From positions 4,596,466 through 4,660,465 of the forward strand of contig OZ026557.1 in the NCBI GenBank assembly GCA_964020155.1: a DNA stretch of 64,000 nucleotides, given 5' to 3'. The translations under genes and the position numbers were made by a program. Below the pieces are notes generated by a model, which saw only the letters and a list, made by a program, of their open reading frames with translations, was not told the origin of the DNA and ran no database searches. Below are positions 1 to 14,141 of the stretch, piece by piece; position 1 is the first letter of the stretch; the number at the start of each line of letters is the position of its first letter. Origin of the DNA: Chondrilla cf. caribensis (taxonomy: Eukaryota > Porifera > Demospongiae > Chondrillida > Chondrillidae).

Positions 1-193
1 CATAATGTAAATACTTAGATATTGAATAATTTTGTATTCGTATAAAGAAAAAAATGTGTACATATTTCCTAGTAAATTATTTGTTTGTTTGTTTTCCTCT
101 ACAGTTTGCAATTGGATCTTTGCTGGATGACTACTTGGGACCCATAAACTGACATTTTACATACACTCAGTTCCATGGCATTGTTATTGTTGT

Positions 194-1334
194 TTACGCT
201 TTTGTTGTTGTTGTTTGTTGTTGTTCATATTGCTGGAGGTCATTGGGTCCAAACGACAGAGGTAGTAGTGATTCCAGAGTGAACAGTTGGTGTTTTCCTT
301 CCGGATGAGCCAAAATGATCACAAAACCATCAGATGCAAACTGAAAAATGAAGACATTGCATACTGTCCGTCCGTATGTACTTAAGTGTATAAACAAGAT
401 AACTTAAGATACAACGTCATAAAAGAGTATGATATTATGTTAATAGGTTGTGGATAGTGTGTGTGGGGGCATGTATGTTTGGATATGTCAAACGTACATG
501 TGAAACACATGAATATTCACGTGCAGTCTACACAATATGCATGCAGGGTTGCCAAGGGTGCATGTACGTAGCTCTTCACCTCGTGCAAGACTTGCCTACA
601 AGCTCCACATGGTGGTGTCAGTCTTCCTTGTACATCGCTGCACAGAGCAAGCCAACAAGACAGGTGAACACAAACATAAGCAGGTAGGTGCTGCAGGTAC
701 ACCTAGCACACAGTAAATACATAGGTACAACTAGCACACACAGTAAATACATAGGTACACCTAGCACACACAGTAAATACATAGGTACACCTAGTACACA
801 CAGCAAATACATAGGTACACCCATAGACACTCTAAACTACGTACACCTAATCACACAGTATGCACATAGGTACATTTGATACAACGTGGGCTCTGGAGCA
901 TATGTACTCACCTTGATACGGCAACTGCTTTGAACTTCCGATGTCCCTCGCTGACAGCTTTGAAAACGGCCACTCTCTCGGCACAAACGCCGTGATTATT
1001 GCAAGCGCAGTCAAAACAGCACCCTTTAGAGAGCATAAACGCAAACGTATACGCATACATACACGATGTGTGCATGACAGGGTGCGTGGAGGGACGAATG
1101 CTTCATCTATAGCTACGTTAAACGATCAATGCCATCATACTAAAACGACTTCATCATTGCGTGAGGCTGCTTGCTCTGACCTGTGTAGATCTCTCCTGTG
1201 GTAGTTAACAGAGCAGCGCCAACTGCAAAGTTGCTGTAAGGGACAAAGGCCTTGGATTTCACCTCGATGCTCCTTTTCACGAGCACTTCTTGCAGCTCCG
1301 TGTTGTCCTCTATGGAGACGTCCATTTTATACAT
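194..1334 (-). CDS. Cytidine deaminase, divergent copy 1
   Basis: Homotetrameric-type cytidine deaminase (cytidine/deoxycytidine to uridine, pyrimidine salvage). Four exons read on the minus strand: 1334-1181, 1023-912, 637-580, 340-194, all GT-AG, giving 156 residues (153 if the second Met at 1325 is used). Family motifs seen: PYSNFAVGAALL in exon 1, CAER (zinc Cys and catalytic Glu) in exon 2, TPPCGACRQ (two zinc Cys) in exon 3, SLLPLSFGP near the C-terminus. Exon lengths 112 and 58 are the same as in the neighbouring copy at 1822-3389, so the two are tandem duplicates. Odd: the substrate loop that normally reads CNxEN reads CCFDC here, so the Asn and Glu that bind the ribose are replaced, although the zinc site is intact. 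It may have altered substrate use or be a regulatory paralogue. Confidence 0.88.
688..840. repeat. Tandem repeat, about 30 bp unit
   Basis: About four to five imperfect copies of a unit containing AGTAAATACATAGGTACAC lie in intron 2 of deaminase copy 1. No coding role is seen. Confidence 0.85.
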
Positions 1335-1424
1335 CAAGTCACGTGTCAAACGCGTGTGTCTGTAGTCAAATGCGTCTGCGAGTATTCAATTATATTCACG
1401 TGTTCTTCGAGTGTGTATATCATA

Positions 1425-1586
1425 TACAGTGGGACCTCTCTATTACAAACCTCTGTAATAAGGCCACCATTCTGTGTCCCAGTGTAGTACTGTAGTGTAT
1501 AAAATGACTTCTGAATTGAGAACACCTCTGTATTAAGGACTAAAATTAAGGTCCCAAAGTGTTCTTAATAGAGAGGTTCTACTGTA
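1425..1586. mobile_element. MITE with CAGTGGGACCTCTCTATTA-type ends
   Basis: Inverted ends TACAGTGGGACCTCTCTATT and its near complement at 1567-1586, flanked by TA. This fits a non-autonomous Tc1/mariner or pogo-type element of about 160 bp, lying between the two deaminase genes. Related ends are seen inside the STRAD gene. The rest of the 1335-1821 gap shows no gene. Confidence 0.75.
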
Positions 1587-1821
1587 TAGAGTTACATAAA
1601 ATGCCATTACGAGGCATTGGAAGCTTGAAAATGAGCATTCCAGTTCAGTTTCGTGTAGTCACCTGACGACTGTCGCCAAGGTCAGGTCACATTACTCTCT
1701 TGGATTCGACACACTGTTAGCAAAAGATACTCCATTCAACATCATAATAAACTAGTAAATAAATTTAAATTTCATTCACAAAAACAATCTTGGGATCTTA
1801 GAAACATAAGTATTCAATATA

Positions 1822-3668
<1,847 letters not shown>

Positions 3669-4599
3669 ATGGCGGAAAATAGCGAAAACACTGTAAGTCG
3701 TACAAATATCTCTGGCTAATAGAACCTAACAGGAATTAAAGTCTATTGTATACCTTATCTGTATCTTATCCTGTCTGTACTAAGGTGGAGAACGTAGATG
3801 GACCCATAGCAATTGCCACGACTAATTCTTCTGACGACTACAAGTTGTACCAGACCATTGGGATGGGGTACTTTGGGGCAGTGGACATCAAGCTGTATTA
3901 TCACGTGATCAGCAAGCATCCTGTGGTCGTGAGAGAGTACAACCTCGAGTTTCTCGACCAGGAGCAGCTGCAGGAAGTTCAGAACGAGATTGTGTTGTCA
4001 GGGACTCTCTCTCACCCTAACATTGCGTGCTACTTGAACAGTTTTGTGTGGAAGCACCATCTTTGGGTCATCCAGCCTCTCATGCATTATGGTACGTGGT
4101 CAAACATGCTTACAGTGGAGTCTGATCAAAGACCACCTCCGCCCAAAAACCACATATTGTTACTTAGGTGCCTTGTAAAGTAGCCTATACTTGTTAAAGG
4201 CCTTCTCAGCTCAAATAAGTTCCTTAACCTTGACCTCTACGTATGATAAGGTACCACTGTTGAACTATCCAATACATAATCCCAACTGCACTGATACACT
4301 GCTATATGTGAAGACTACCTGTCTACAAAGAGCACCTTTTCCTGGTCCCATGTGTGTTCTTTATAGACAGGTTCCACTGTTGACCTGAATCGGTAATATA
4401 CATTTTCTTTGCCGATGTGCTATAAGGCCATTTCGGAAAATGCCACTTCTCATCAGTAGCACTGGGTAATGTTCTGGGTTGAGTACCTTTTCTTGGTCCC
4501 ATGTGTGTTCTTTATAGACACCTTCCACTGTACATTCATGGATATTTCATCTGTGTGTTCGTAATGTACGTCCGTAGGTACACACACATGTACACAAGT

Positions 4600-4660
<61 letters not shown>

Positions 4661-5641
4661 GCTACATACTAGTGTCTGTCTATAGGTTCCTGTGCAGATG
4701 TGATGCATTCAGCTGATAGGTTCAAGAACGGTTTGCCGGAGAAAATGATCAGTATCATCTTGAGAGAGGTGATGGAAGGCCTGAAGTACCTCCATTCTCT
4801 CGGGATCGTCCACCGGAGTGTGCGTGCCAAGCACTTTCTCATCCACTCCTCGGGGATTGTCAAGCTCTCCGGTCTGAGAACGATGATCCAGATGCTTCGA
4901 GGTGGGGAGAGGATGCATGCGTTACACCATCACTCCCCGTCGGTGGTGGAGAACATATGCTGGTTGGCACCGGAGGTGTTGGCCCAGGATTTAGAGGGGT
5001 ATACGACGAAATCGGACATTTATAGCATTGGAATAGCTGCTCTGGAACTATCTACAGGGGAGGCTCCCTTTGCTGGTCTACCAGTCACCGAAGTGAGTTG
5101 ATGTGGTGGCTGAGGAATAAGTTTAAGTAGCTTTGATATTTGCAGAGAGTGAGTGGACCTCTATAATCTAACCAGATGTTGAGATCTCCCCACCATTGTA
5201 GACTGTATTGAGTGGACCTCTATAATCTACCCACATGTTGAGATCTCCCCATCATTGTAGACTGTACTGAGTGGACCTCTATAATCTACCCACATGTTGA
5301 GATCTCCCCATCATTGTAGACTGCACTGAGTGAACCTCTATAATCTATCCATATGTTGAAATCTCCCCATCATTGTAGACTGTACTGAGTGAAACTCTAT
5401 AGTTTACCCATGTGTTAAGATCTCCCCATTACCGCTGTAAGTAAACTTTTGTAATCTGTCCTCATGTTGTTTGTTCAGATTTTTATGCATAAATTACGGG
5501 GTCACCCCCCTCTTCTGCTGAAACGACAACCTGAGGAGAATGTGTTCTCGAGGACGTTCTCTGACGTGGTGGACAAATGTGTGAATTACAACTCGGCAGA
5601 AAGGCCAGCAGTCAAACAACTTCTACAAAGTTCATTCTTCA

Positions 5642-5716
<75 letters not shown>

Positions 5717-6142
5717 ATTGTGTGCACTCGTATGTTTATGTTGGCATTTCTTCAATTCTTGGAAATGCTATACCATTGGACTCCATTCTGCTGATTTCCC
5801 CCTCCAGCTGCGTCGAGGGGCCAACGGAGAATCACCACTTCCTGATATGCTACTACCAGTCATGCCCCTCAATCATACAAAACTAAAATTAGCTCAAAGT
5901 GAGATACAACACTGCATCACAGCTTGTGTATGTGTGTGTGTGTGTCCATGAGCACTGTGTAGCTTTATGTATGTACTGTGTTATATCTACTGCCTGCTGA
6001 ATGAGATGTCGACTGCATTGTCAGACGAGTATCAACCCTTCTTGTCTCTCTCTCTCTCTCATCCTCAGTCGATCCTGTGAAGCAGATCGAGGGGCAGATG
6101 AAACAGTTCAGAATTGATTCTGAATGGTCTTTCTCAACATGA
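3669..6142 (+). CDS. STRAD-like STE20-related adaptor pseudokinase
   Basis: Pseudokinase of the STRAD family, which binds LKB1/STK11 and MO25 and activates LKB1 in the cytoplasm. Exons 3669-3692, 3785-4091, 4698-5092, 5479-5643, 5808-5898, 6069-6142 give 351 residues with phase kept at every junction. The kinase fold runs from about residue 28 to 300. Inactivating changes typical of STRAD are visible: the ATP lysine is Arg58 (VVVRE), HRD is HRSVRAKH (149-156), and DFG is SGLR (168-171). The APE region reads WLAPEVL and is followed by KSDIYSIGI. The C-terminus reads EWSFST, close to but not identical with the WEF tail by which vertebrate STRAD holds MO25. It is shorter than vertebrate STRADA (about 430), mainly at the N-terminus. 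It is convergent with the selenoprotein K gene. Confidence 0.9.
4249..4533. mobile_element. Degenerate MITE-like copies in STRAD intron 2
   Basis: Two related segments (about 4249-4385 and 4480-4533) share GGTCCCATGTGTGTTCTTTA and end in ACAGGTTCCACTGT or CACCTTCCACTGTA. They resemble the right end of the element at 1425-1586. They look like decayed copies; a (CA)n array follows at 4602-4657. Confidence 0.5.
5148..5460. repeat. 60-bp tandem repeat in STRAD intron 3
   Basis: About five copies of a roughly 60-bp unit containing TGAGTGGACCTCTATAATCT and GAGATCTCCCCATCATTG, decaying toward the 3' end. Confidence 0.9.
5644..5713. repeat. (GT)n array forming a splice donor
   Basis: About 35 GT units begin exactly at the STRAD exon 4 donor (exon end 5643), so the 5' splice site is itself the repeat (AAG|GTGTGT). 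Confidence 0.85.
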
Positions 6143-6594
6143 TCACATTCGGCATATACACAGTATTATACTGTATAGTGTGCCCATACGTATGCGTGTG
6201 TGTGTGCGTGTGTGTGTGTGTGTGTGTAATCTGTCAACTTTGTTTTATCACAACAACTATTATTAGTAGTAATGATAAATTAATGTTCATATAATTATCA
6301 CATTGTTCATACAGGCACACTGTAGTCTCGTATAGTCAGACCCCTTATGAGCAAATAGGTCTAACTCCATGAAATGAGGCACAACAGTCATGCTATCTAC
6401 TCGCATCCTATTGTTGCCAATTTTACAGCGACGTGTCATGTATTCACGTGCATGCACTAATTGACACACATACATAGTCACAGTCAATATTACTGGTATT
6501 ATAACAATTGCAATGCACATTCACATAACAGTCAATGTCATTAAAATATAAGAGAGAGAATATTTGCAATGAAAGTTTAATTAATTTGAGATAA

Positions 6595-6660
6595 GTGAGT
6601 GTTTGAGATCCACTGGACCAATCCGTGAAGGTTGTTTGATCCGGCTTCATAACAACTCAC
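6595..6660 (-). promoter_or_regulatory. SECIS element of selenoprotein K
   Basis: On the minus strand the 3' UTR has a hairpin. Helix I is GTGAGT(T)GTT with AAC-ACTCAC. The core has ATGA on the 5' arm (bases 6650-6647) and GGAT on the 3' arm. Helix II is GGATCAA with TTGGTCC, and the apical loop contains AA (ACAACC). This matches the eukaryotic SECIS layout (helix, non-Watson-Crick quartet, helix, AA loop) that recruits SBP2 to recode UGA as selenocysteine. It lies about 170 nt after the stop of the gene at 6828-7588. The pairing was done by eye. Confidence 0.75.
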
Positions 6661-6827
6661 TATTAACGAACAAGGTTACCTCGGGAATACAGGGGTAGTT
6701 CAAGAAATACAAGCCCCAAGGGGTAGGTGTGGGGAGAGAATGGTGTAGCAGCACCTGTTAAATCCATGATGTCACATGATGTCACATGATGTCATGCACA
6801 CGCATGTGACCGGATCCAGTCAGGTGC

Positions 6828-7588
6828 CTAACGGCCTCATCCGCCCCCACCCGCAGGAGGCGGAGCTGGTCCAGAAGAGTGATTTATTCCGCCCATTCGT
6901 TTCCTGGAAAACCGATGAGGAGGACCATCACCACCGCCAGGCCTGAGAACAAGAGAAGTAAAATAAACTACTTAATCACTTCAGCTGGAGAACATATCAG
7001 CACCACAACCTATACACCTTTACTCATTTACAAAAGACGAAGGAATACAGTTGGATAAAACACAGTGACGTGATTGAAGCAGCATGGTCATGTTCGAAAC
7101 AAATGTACATAATTCATAGGAGAATCAGGAACAGCTCACATGGATCAACAAGAAGCCGTTTTACCACAGGAAGACTACCATCATTCAACAAAACATATCG
7201 TATGAGAACTCACGCCCACACCACACTCCAGACCAATTCTCACTGCTTTATTACCTTCTGTAGCTTGATGAAGTGTATTCAGAGCCCTTGCTAGTTAGAG
7301 TGGGGTCCCATAGTGTTTTGAAGCTGATATATCAAAATGTGATATGATGTGTGTTATAGGATCTATGGTGTGTGTGTGTGTGTGTGTGTGTGTTAGATTT
7401 AACTCACAAGAGGATAATGTAATTGACTACACACCAAAATAAATAGGTCACATAGTCGATACTTAGTTTCGACGTCCAACTTTCTTCTTCTCGTCTGATA
7501 GTGCCTAATGGACAAATACAGGATTAACACAATACACTTTCTATGTAGAAACAAGGTACACATTACCTCCGGACGAGATATAAGGCAT
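6828..7588 (-). CDS. SELENOK: Selenoprotein K (UGA-encoded selenocysteine)
   Basis: Small single-pass ER membrane selenoprotein that works with DHHC6 palmitoylation and p97/ERAD in vertebrates. Exons on minus: 7588-7567, 7504-7408, 7290-7255, 6942-6828; total 270 nt, 89 residues counting Sec. The N-terminus MPYISSGG parallels MVYISNGQ of the human protein. A hydrophobic helix (LSIDYVTYLFWCVVNYIILL) occupies about residues 22-41. A Gly/Pro/Arg-rich cytosolic tail follows, with MGGINHSSGPAPPP and then AGGGGUGR. The TGA at 6839-6837 is followed by Gly-Arg and a TAG stop, exactly the family ending (UGR). Because the frame crosses four small exons and a TGA, plain open-frame calling misses it. It is head-to-head with EMC1 and convergent with STRAD. 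Confidence 0.9.
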
Positions 7589-7726
7589 ATTCTTCGTCTT
7601 AACCTACTACAAACACTCCGTACGAGTTCTTCTTGTGACTATCGACGATCTGATTGGCTGATCGACGGAGTTGTCCCGTGTACGACTACAAGGGGATCTC
7701 CCTTTCCACGTGGTTTCTTAAGAAAA
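7589..7726. promoter_or_regulatory. Bidirectional promoter, SELENOK/EMC1
   Basis: 138 bp between two divergent start codons, both for ER membrane proteins. It contains an inverted CCAAT box (TGATTGGCT near 7650-7658). Shared control is inferred from the layout. Confidence 0.6.
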
Positions 7727-8546
7727 ATGGCTGCAGCTCGCTGGCTCTTCATTTTATCTTACGTTTTTAGCTCAGTTGAATCTCTGTATGAAGACCAGGT
7801 TGGAAAGGTTGACTGGTGAGTAAATATTCAACCCATGTGGTGAATAAACTGAGCCAAATATCTTGCACCGCTTAAAGCACACACCTTTTATGTCATTTTA
7901 CTAGGAAACGAAGCTATGTAGGGAGAACACTTTTAGCACAATACGACGAATCGTCTCAGAATAGCAGAAGATTTCTGTCCGTGTCAGATTCTGGTGTTCT
8001 AGCGTCTGTCAATACTAGAACTGGAAAGATCGGTGAGCTATGTCCATGTAAACATACATCCACCTAGCACCTAGTAGTATACATTCATGTAGCAACCAGT
8101 CTACACCCATGTACCTCAGTTTAGCAAAAAAATGTGTACAGCAATGATAGGTGTTAATGCTTCAGTTCCCCTTCTTGCATTCTGTCCAGAATGGAGGCAG
8201 ATGTTCACGGATGGTCTGGATGCCATGGTGCACGTGTCTTCAAGGCTTGTGACCTACCACAGAGATTCGGGACTGCTGAGATCATGGAACACAGAGTCTG
8301 GATACCTGGTCTGGGAGAGTGTGGTTGAGCTATCAGCAGCAAGGTGTGTCCAGGATGTGGTCCAATGTAGCTTTAAATCATTACCCAGTTTGAATAAGTC
8401 TCCATATCCATACTTAAAAGCATAAATGTGGTTATAACAGAATTGAGTTTAGAGAGAAATTATGGCTTGCCTGCAAAAAAAACAGAATTGAGTTCCTTTA
8501 CGTGCTAATTCTGCTTCTCTGCATAAACTCGCAACTTATATATCTG

Positions 8547-8633
<87 letters not shown>

Positions 8634-10098
8634 AGTTGTCCAGGTAGAGATCTTCGTGTCTCCCACTACTGCAAGAATGGCGCTCTACTGCATCTCATAG
8701 ACAGCAATACACTGGTTGTCATGGACAGTGTTTCCCATGTGGTTCTGCTGGTGCAGATGAGCAGTGGAAAGGTTAAGTGGAAGCAGTCAATCCCTCCAGG
8801 GTCAGTTGGCAATGTGTGATAGTTTTGTGTAGTGTATGTAGCAGGTTTTGTTAATCCATCATAATCTGGCTCTGATAGGCAATTATCCAATTTCTAGGGA
8901 TTTCTAGGCCATAGGCAGCCCCTGTATTATTTTCATTTTGACTTTCAGTATGTAACGCTCGATATATGATGAACGTAATATTGTAGTGAAAGTTTTTGTA
9001 AGCCTAATAGAGTCGCCCAATTAATTTGAGTACGGTGTGGCAGCCCCACGAGTTTCTAACTCGAATTACTTGTTTTGTATTATGTCATGCGTGGACATTA
9101 CACAGATGGAGAGATACCAAAATTTCACTGAAGTTGTTGTCTTTGGTATCTTGTCCGTTTACATGCAGGCACACCTATGCTGGACTGGTGGTGGATGAGA
9201 GTGTGTATGCTGTTGGAGTGCACACCAGAGAGGTGTTCGTTCAGGAGCTCCTCAGGGAACAAGGCTCTCTAGGGAACAATGTGAGTATAATTTAATATTA
9301 TAGTTGAGCTTGGTTTGTGAGTACTTTGGAGGGTACATCTAGAGGTACTTGCTATCAGCACTGGTTGACAAAGTGAATTTGAGCTAGGGACTGAGTGAAG
9401 TGTACTCACTAACCACAAGCACCTACTAATCAAGAGTGTGTACCAACCAGGAGTGTGTACTAATCAGGAGTGTGTACTAACCAGGAGTGTGTACCAACCA
9501 GGAGTGTGTACTAACCAGGAGCGTGTACTAACCAGGAGTGTGTACTAACCAAAAGTGTGTAACCAGGAGTGTGTACTAACCAGGAGTATGTACTAACCAA
9601 AAGTGTGTAACCAGGAGTGTGTACTAACCAGGAGTGTGTACTAACCAGGAGTGTGTACTAACCAGGAGTATGTACTAACCAGGAATGTGTACTAACCGGG
9701 AATGTGTACTAACCAGGAGTGTTTACTAACCGGGAGTGTGTACTAACCAGTAACTAGTAACATCCTTAGGGTATAACTAAGGGATGAAGAGACACACTTT
9801 GCTAATGGTTTCTTCCAAGTGACACTAAGAGGGGCTACAATTGTAGTGTAGCAGATTCTCTCCTTATACTTCAGCACTACTAGGTATGTGTGTGAAATAA
9901 TCCTATTTTCAGTTATTTCCTCTATTTTGTCTCAGAGGAGTATTCCTACACAGTTCCTGGTCAACGAGGAGCAGTGTACCCTGAGTGGACCTGTCTTCAT
10001 CTGCATCAACTCAGAGTCTTCAGTTGTTCAGTATTTTAACGTAAAAACTGACAAGACTTTTACTAGGACAACGCTAGAAGTGAGGAAGTGTGTGTGTG

Positions 10099-10152
<54 letters not shown>

Positions 10153-12662
10153 TGCTTTTGTTCATATATGGTTTAGTATACATGTTTAATTGGAACAATA
10201 TTTACTTTGGTGTTGAATATAACTGCATACCATTTTCTATTCTCTCTGTGTCTTTCTCAGTCCCTTGGCATCAATGCCAATCCCCAAGACCTCTTCATCA
10301 TGTCTCTATGGCAACCAACATCAAAAGAAAATCTGGTTGTCATAGCAGCTACAACCTATCCATTGTATTCCTGGATCCTAAAGATCGAGAATTCTAAATT
10401 GTTAAAACTTGATCGTTTGGACTCAAACAGGTTACTTATTCAAGTACAAGACGAGATAGCAGCTGTTGGTCTTGTGGATGGACACTTGAATTTAAACATC
10501 TATGATGTTGAGGAGAAAGAAATCAGTGAAAAACTTTCTTCCAGTCTTCGATGGCCAGATACTGTTGGTCCTCCAAAACATGTGAGTCACTCTTCCAATT
10601 CGCTTGCATGTATGCACACACAATACATACATGCATGTATGTACACACAGTACACACACGCATGCACGCACACACACACACATCCACATATGCGTACATG
10701 CGCACACACACACACACACACACTAAGCACTAAGCACTAAGCACACCCAGTTCATTACTGCTTCCCTTCCATGTTTAGTGCCTGGCACATATATACCAAC
10801 GTAACGATGGTAGTCATGGTTACAGACTGATTGTATTTACAGAGGATGACACTATCCTACAAATCAAACATCCAGGTAAGGTGATGGTGAAGGTGATGGT
10901 GAAGGTGTTGGTGAAGGTGGTGGTGAAAGTGTTGGTGAAGGTGATGGTGAAGGTGATGGTGAAGGTGTTGGGGAAAGTGTTGGTGAAGGTGTTGGTGAAG
11001 GTGTGGTGAAGGTGGTGGTGAAAGTGGTGGTGAAGGTGGTGGTAAAAGTGATGGTGAAGGTGTTGGTGAAAGTGTTGAAGGTGTTGGTAAAGGTGTTTAA
11101 TTTATCGTGAAATTTCTATGACGTTCTTGTGAAGTCCTGTAATGTTGGTGGTGAATTTGTTGGTGGAATTGTATGTAATATGTACTTATAATAATAATAT
11201 ACTAATATTTATCCAGTCAACTTTGATTCAATTTAGGAGAGTTGGGTTGGGTCAGAGAGGAAGCGCCAGCTGGTATTACTAGTCACATGATTTGGGACCT
11301 CCTTCAGCTGGACGCACCCCCTCAATCCTCTGATGAAATTACAGGGCTTTCTCAGTTCATAAACAGACTACAGTACCAGGCTAAGGAGGTACAAGAGTTC
11401 ATCCAGGCATTGAACTACAACAGTTTTGTGAACATGTTCACCTCAAAGAGAGCCAAGGTGTTCTCCAGGGATGAATTCAATGTTAGGAAGTTGTTGCTAT
11501 TAGCAACCAGGTCTGGAAAGGTGAGCTGTTGTGGTGTGTATGTCTCTCATCACTGCGTCCATCTTTTTATTGTTGAAATTTGTGTTGTTTGTTGTTTTGT
11601 GGTGTTCCTGTTAGTTGTTTGGTGTCTCTACCGAAGACGGACAGTACATTTGGAACAGATGGATCCCCAACATAGGTGTGTATAGTGAGGGGACACACCT
11701 ACTCTTTAAATTAAGGGGACTCACCCATCCACCCCTTGAACCTCTAGCAGTCCTATTCGCACCAGGGAAGGTATGCAGTGTATGAGTCAATGTGTGGAAG
11801 TGTTCCATTGTGTGAGTGCATGTCATCCTGTATGTAATGTACGTATAATTGTGTGTATGTATGTGTGTATGCATGTGTATGTATGTAATGTACATATATG
11901 TGTGTGTATGTATGTGTGTGTGTATGTGTGTGTATGTATGTATGTGTGTATACATGTGAAAAATGTGTGATTTTGTATATACGTATGTATGTATGTATTG
12001 TTACTGGAATATACATGTATATGTATTTGCACCAACCGAGCTCACTCACTGGAAGTCACGACTTGAAGAGGCTTAGTGTCACATTGCAGCTGCTATACAA
12101 ATTAAATAGAAACTGACAATGTTGCCGTAGCAACTCCTAGCAGCATTCCCCAGTGACAAACATTGAGCATCCTGACTTGAAGTGTTTGCTGGTACATATC
12201 TCCCTCACACCTTGTCTCTGTAGGAGGACTGTGACGGTACTGTGATCGTCCAGTTCAACCCACTGACGGGGAAGGACACCGTACCCCGATCTTGTGAGCC
12301 GTTCCACATCATCCAGGTTGCTCCCCTCCCAGTCACAGACAGCCAGTACAGAAACCTCCTCTTGCTGGCCCTTCGAGATGGGACCTTCAGACTCTATCCC
12401 CAGAGCGAGGAAACTGCTACTGCCCTGGACTCCTTTGGACAGGAGATTTTTATGTATCGAGTATCGAAGGAAGAGGGAGTGGTTGAAGGATTCCAGTTGA
12501 AGTTAGACAAGAACAGTAATAAAGTGGAGTGTGAGAGAGTCTGGTCCATCAACTTCACTTCAACTTCACAGAAAATTGTATCTGTAGCAATGAGATCCAG
12601 TGATGGTGAGTACATGTACATATTCAGTGCGGTAGCGTATGTGTTGTATGTGTTTAGCATGA

Positions 12663-12709
<47 letters not shown>

Positions 12710-13935
12710 GGGTTTGCCGTGTTCACACCTCTCGTACTGATGATATATGTAACTAAATGCATCCTCCATGCACTCTCCAGAGGTGGTCAATGCACAGGCT
12801 AAGGTATCAGGAGAACATGCTATACTTTTCAAATACTTGAACCCACATCTCATCGCCATAGCAACAGAATCAGAAAGTAGTGAGAGATGTAAGTAGAATC
12901 TCTCAAACAATTGTGTGACTGCTTACTTGTCATTCTCAACATATCTACTTCTGTCACTTCTCAGCATCAGTTGATATTTACACCATTGATGTAGTAAGCG
13001 GCCATTTTGTCAGCCATATTTATCATCGACAGCACAGATCTCCAGTACATATGGTTCTTTCTGAAAATTGGCTGCTGGTAATTAATTTATGTTTTATTTG
13101 TAAACGAAATTATTTGTTGTTTGTTTGTATTATGTATTTTGTGTGTTTTGCTGTAGTATTATCTTTATAATAGCAAGGCTTGGCGTTATGAGTTGGTTGT
13201 CATGGAAATGTATGAGAACACAACTGAACGTCCAACGTGAGTGTACTCTATGTGAATTGTTTACCAGGTGTGTTGTGTGATGATGTGTACTGCTTACTTT
13301 CTCTGTTTACCCCAGGGAGGCGTGGTCATCCTTCATGACACACCCATCTCCAGTTGTTCTGAAGCAATCCTATATTCTCCCCAAGCCAATAGTTGCCCTG
13401 ACGACAACACAAACTCTACGTGGAATAACAGAAAGAAATATAATATGTGAGTGTCAAACCTGTATTTGTCCTATGTATGTATTGGTTATTTACTGAGAGC
13501 AGCTGTTATGGAGTAGCTTAGAATGCAATATAATTGATATAATCCTTTGTCAGTAGCTGTAACTACCACCACCAGCTGCAACCATCAGTTGCCACTGTGT
13601 GTGTGTGTGTGTGTGTGTGTGTGCATGCTCACTCCTCCATTCCCCTACCTCCAGTTGGCCTAGCATCTGGTCACCTTTACTCACTACCGAAACTGTTGTT
13701 TGACCCCCGAAGAACACTCCAACAATTACCGTATGCTATAAATGTATTTGTGTTGTTTCCCATTTCTGTTTAACATATTCCCATTCCAAATTGCTCCCTA
13801 CAGGGGTATATTCTTACCTCCTTACTTTCCTGAGATTCTCATGAATGCCTCAGAATATTTGAACTACAACCAAACAGTGAGAAACGATTACGTGTTGGTG
13901 TCATGTTTGGAATAGTGGTTGCTATTGTAGACACA

Positions 13936-13987
<52 letters not shown>

Positions 13988-14069
13988 CAAATTACACACA
14001 CGCACACACACACCATACACACACACAAACATACACACATACATGCACACATGCATGCATGCACACACA

Positions 14070-14141
<72 letters not shown>

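Noticed and set aside
4669..4918. Minus-strand open frames across STRAD exon 3
   Set aside because: Antisense shadow of a well supported coding exon.
6850..6942. Reading the last SELENOK exon as a hydrophobic C-terminal tail (LAVVMVLLIG)
   Set aside because: This is the +1 frame. The correct phase from exon 3 gives the Gly/Pro-rich SELENOK tail ending UGR.
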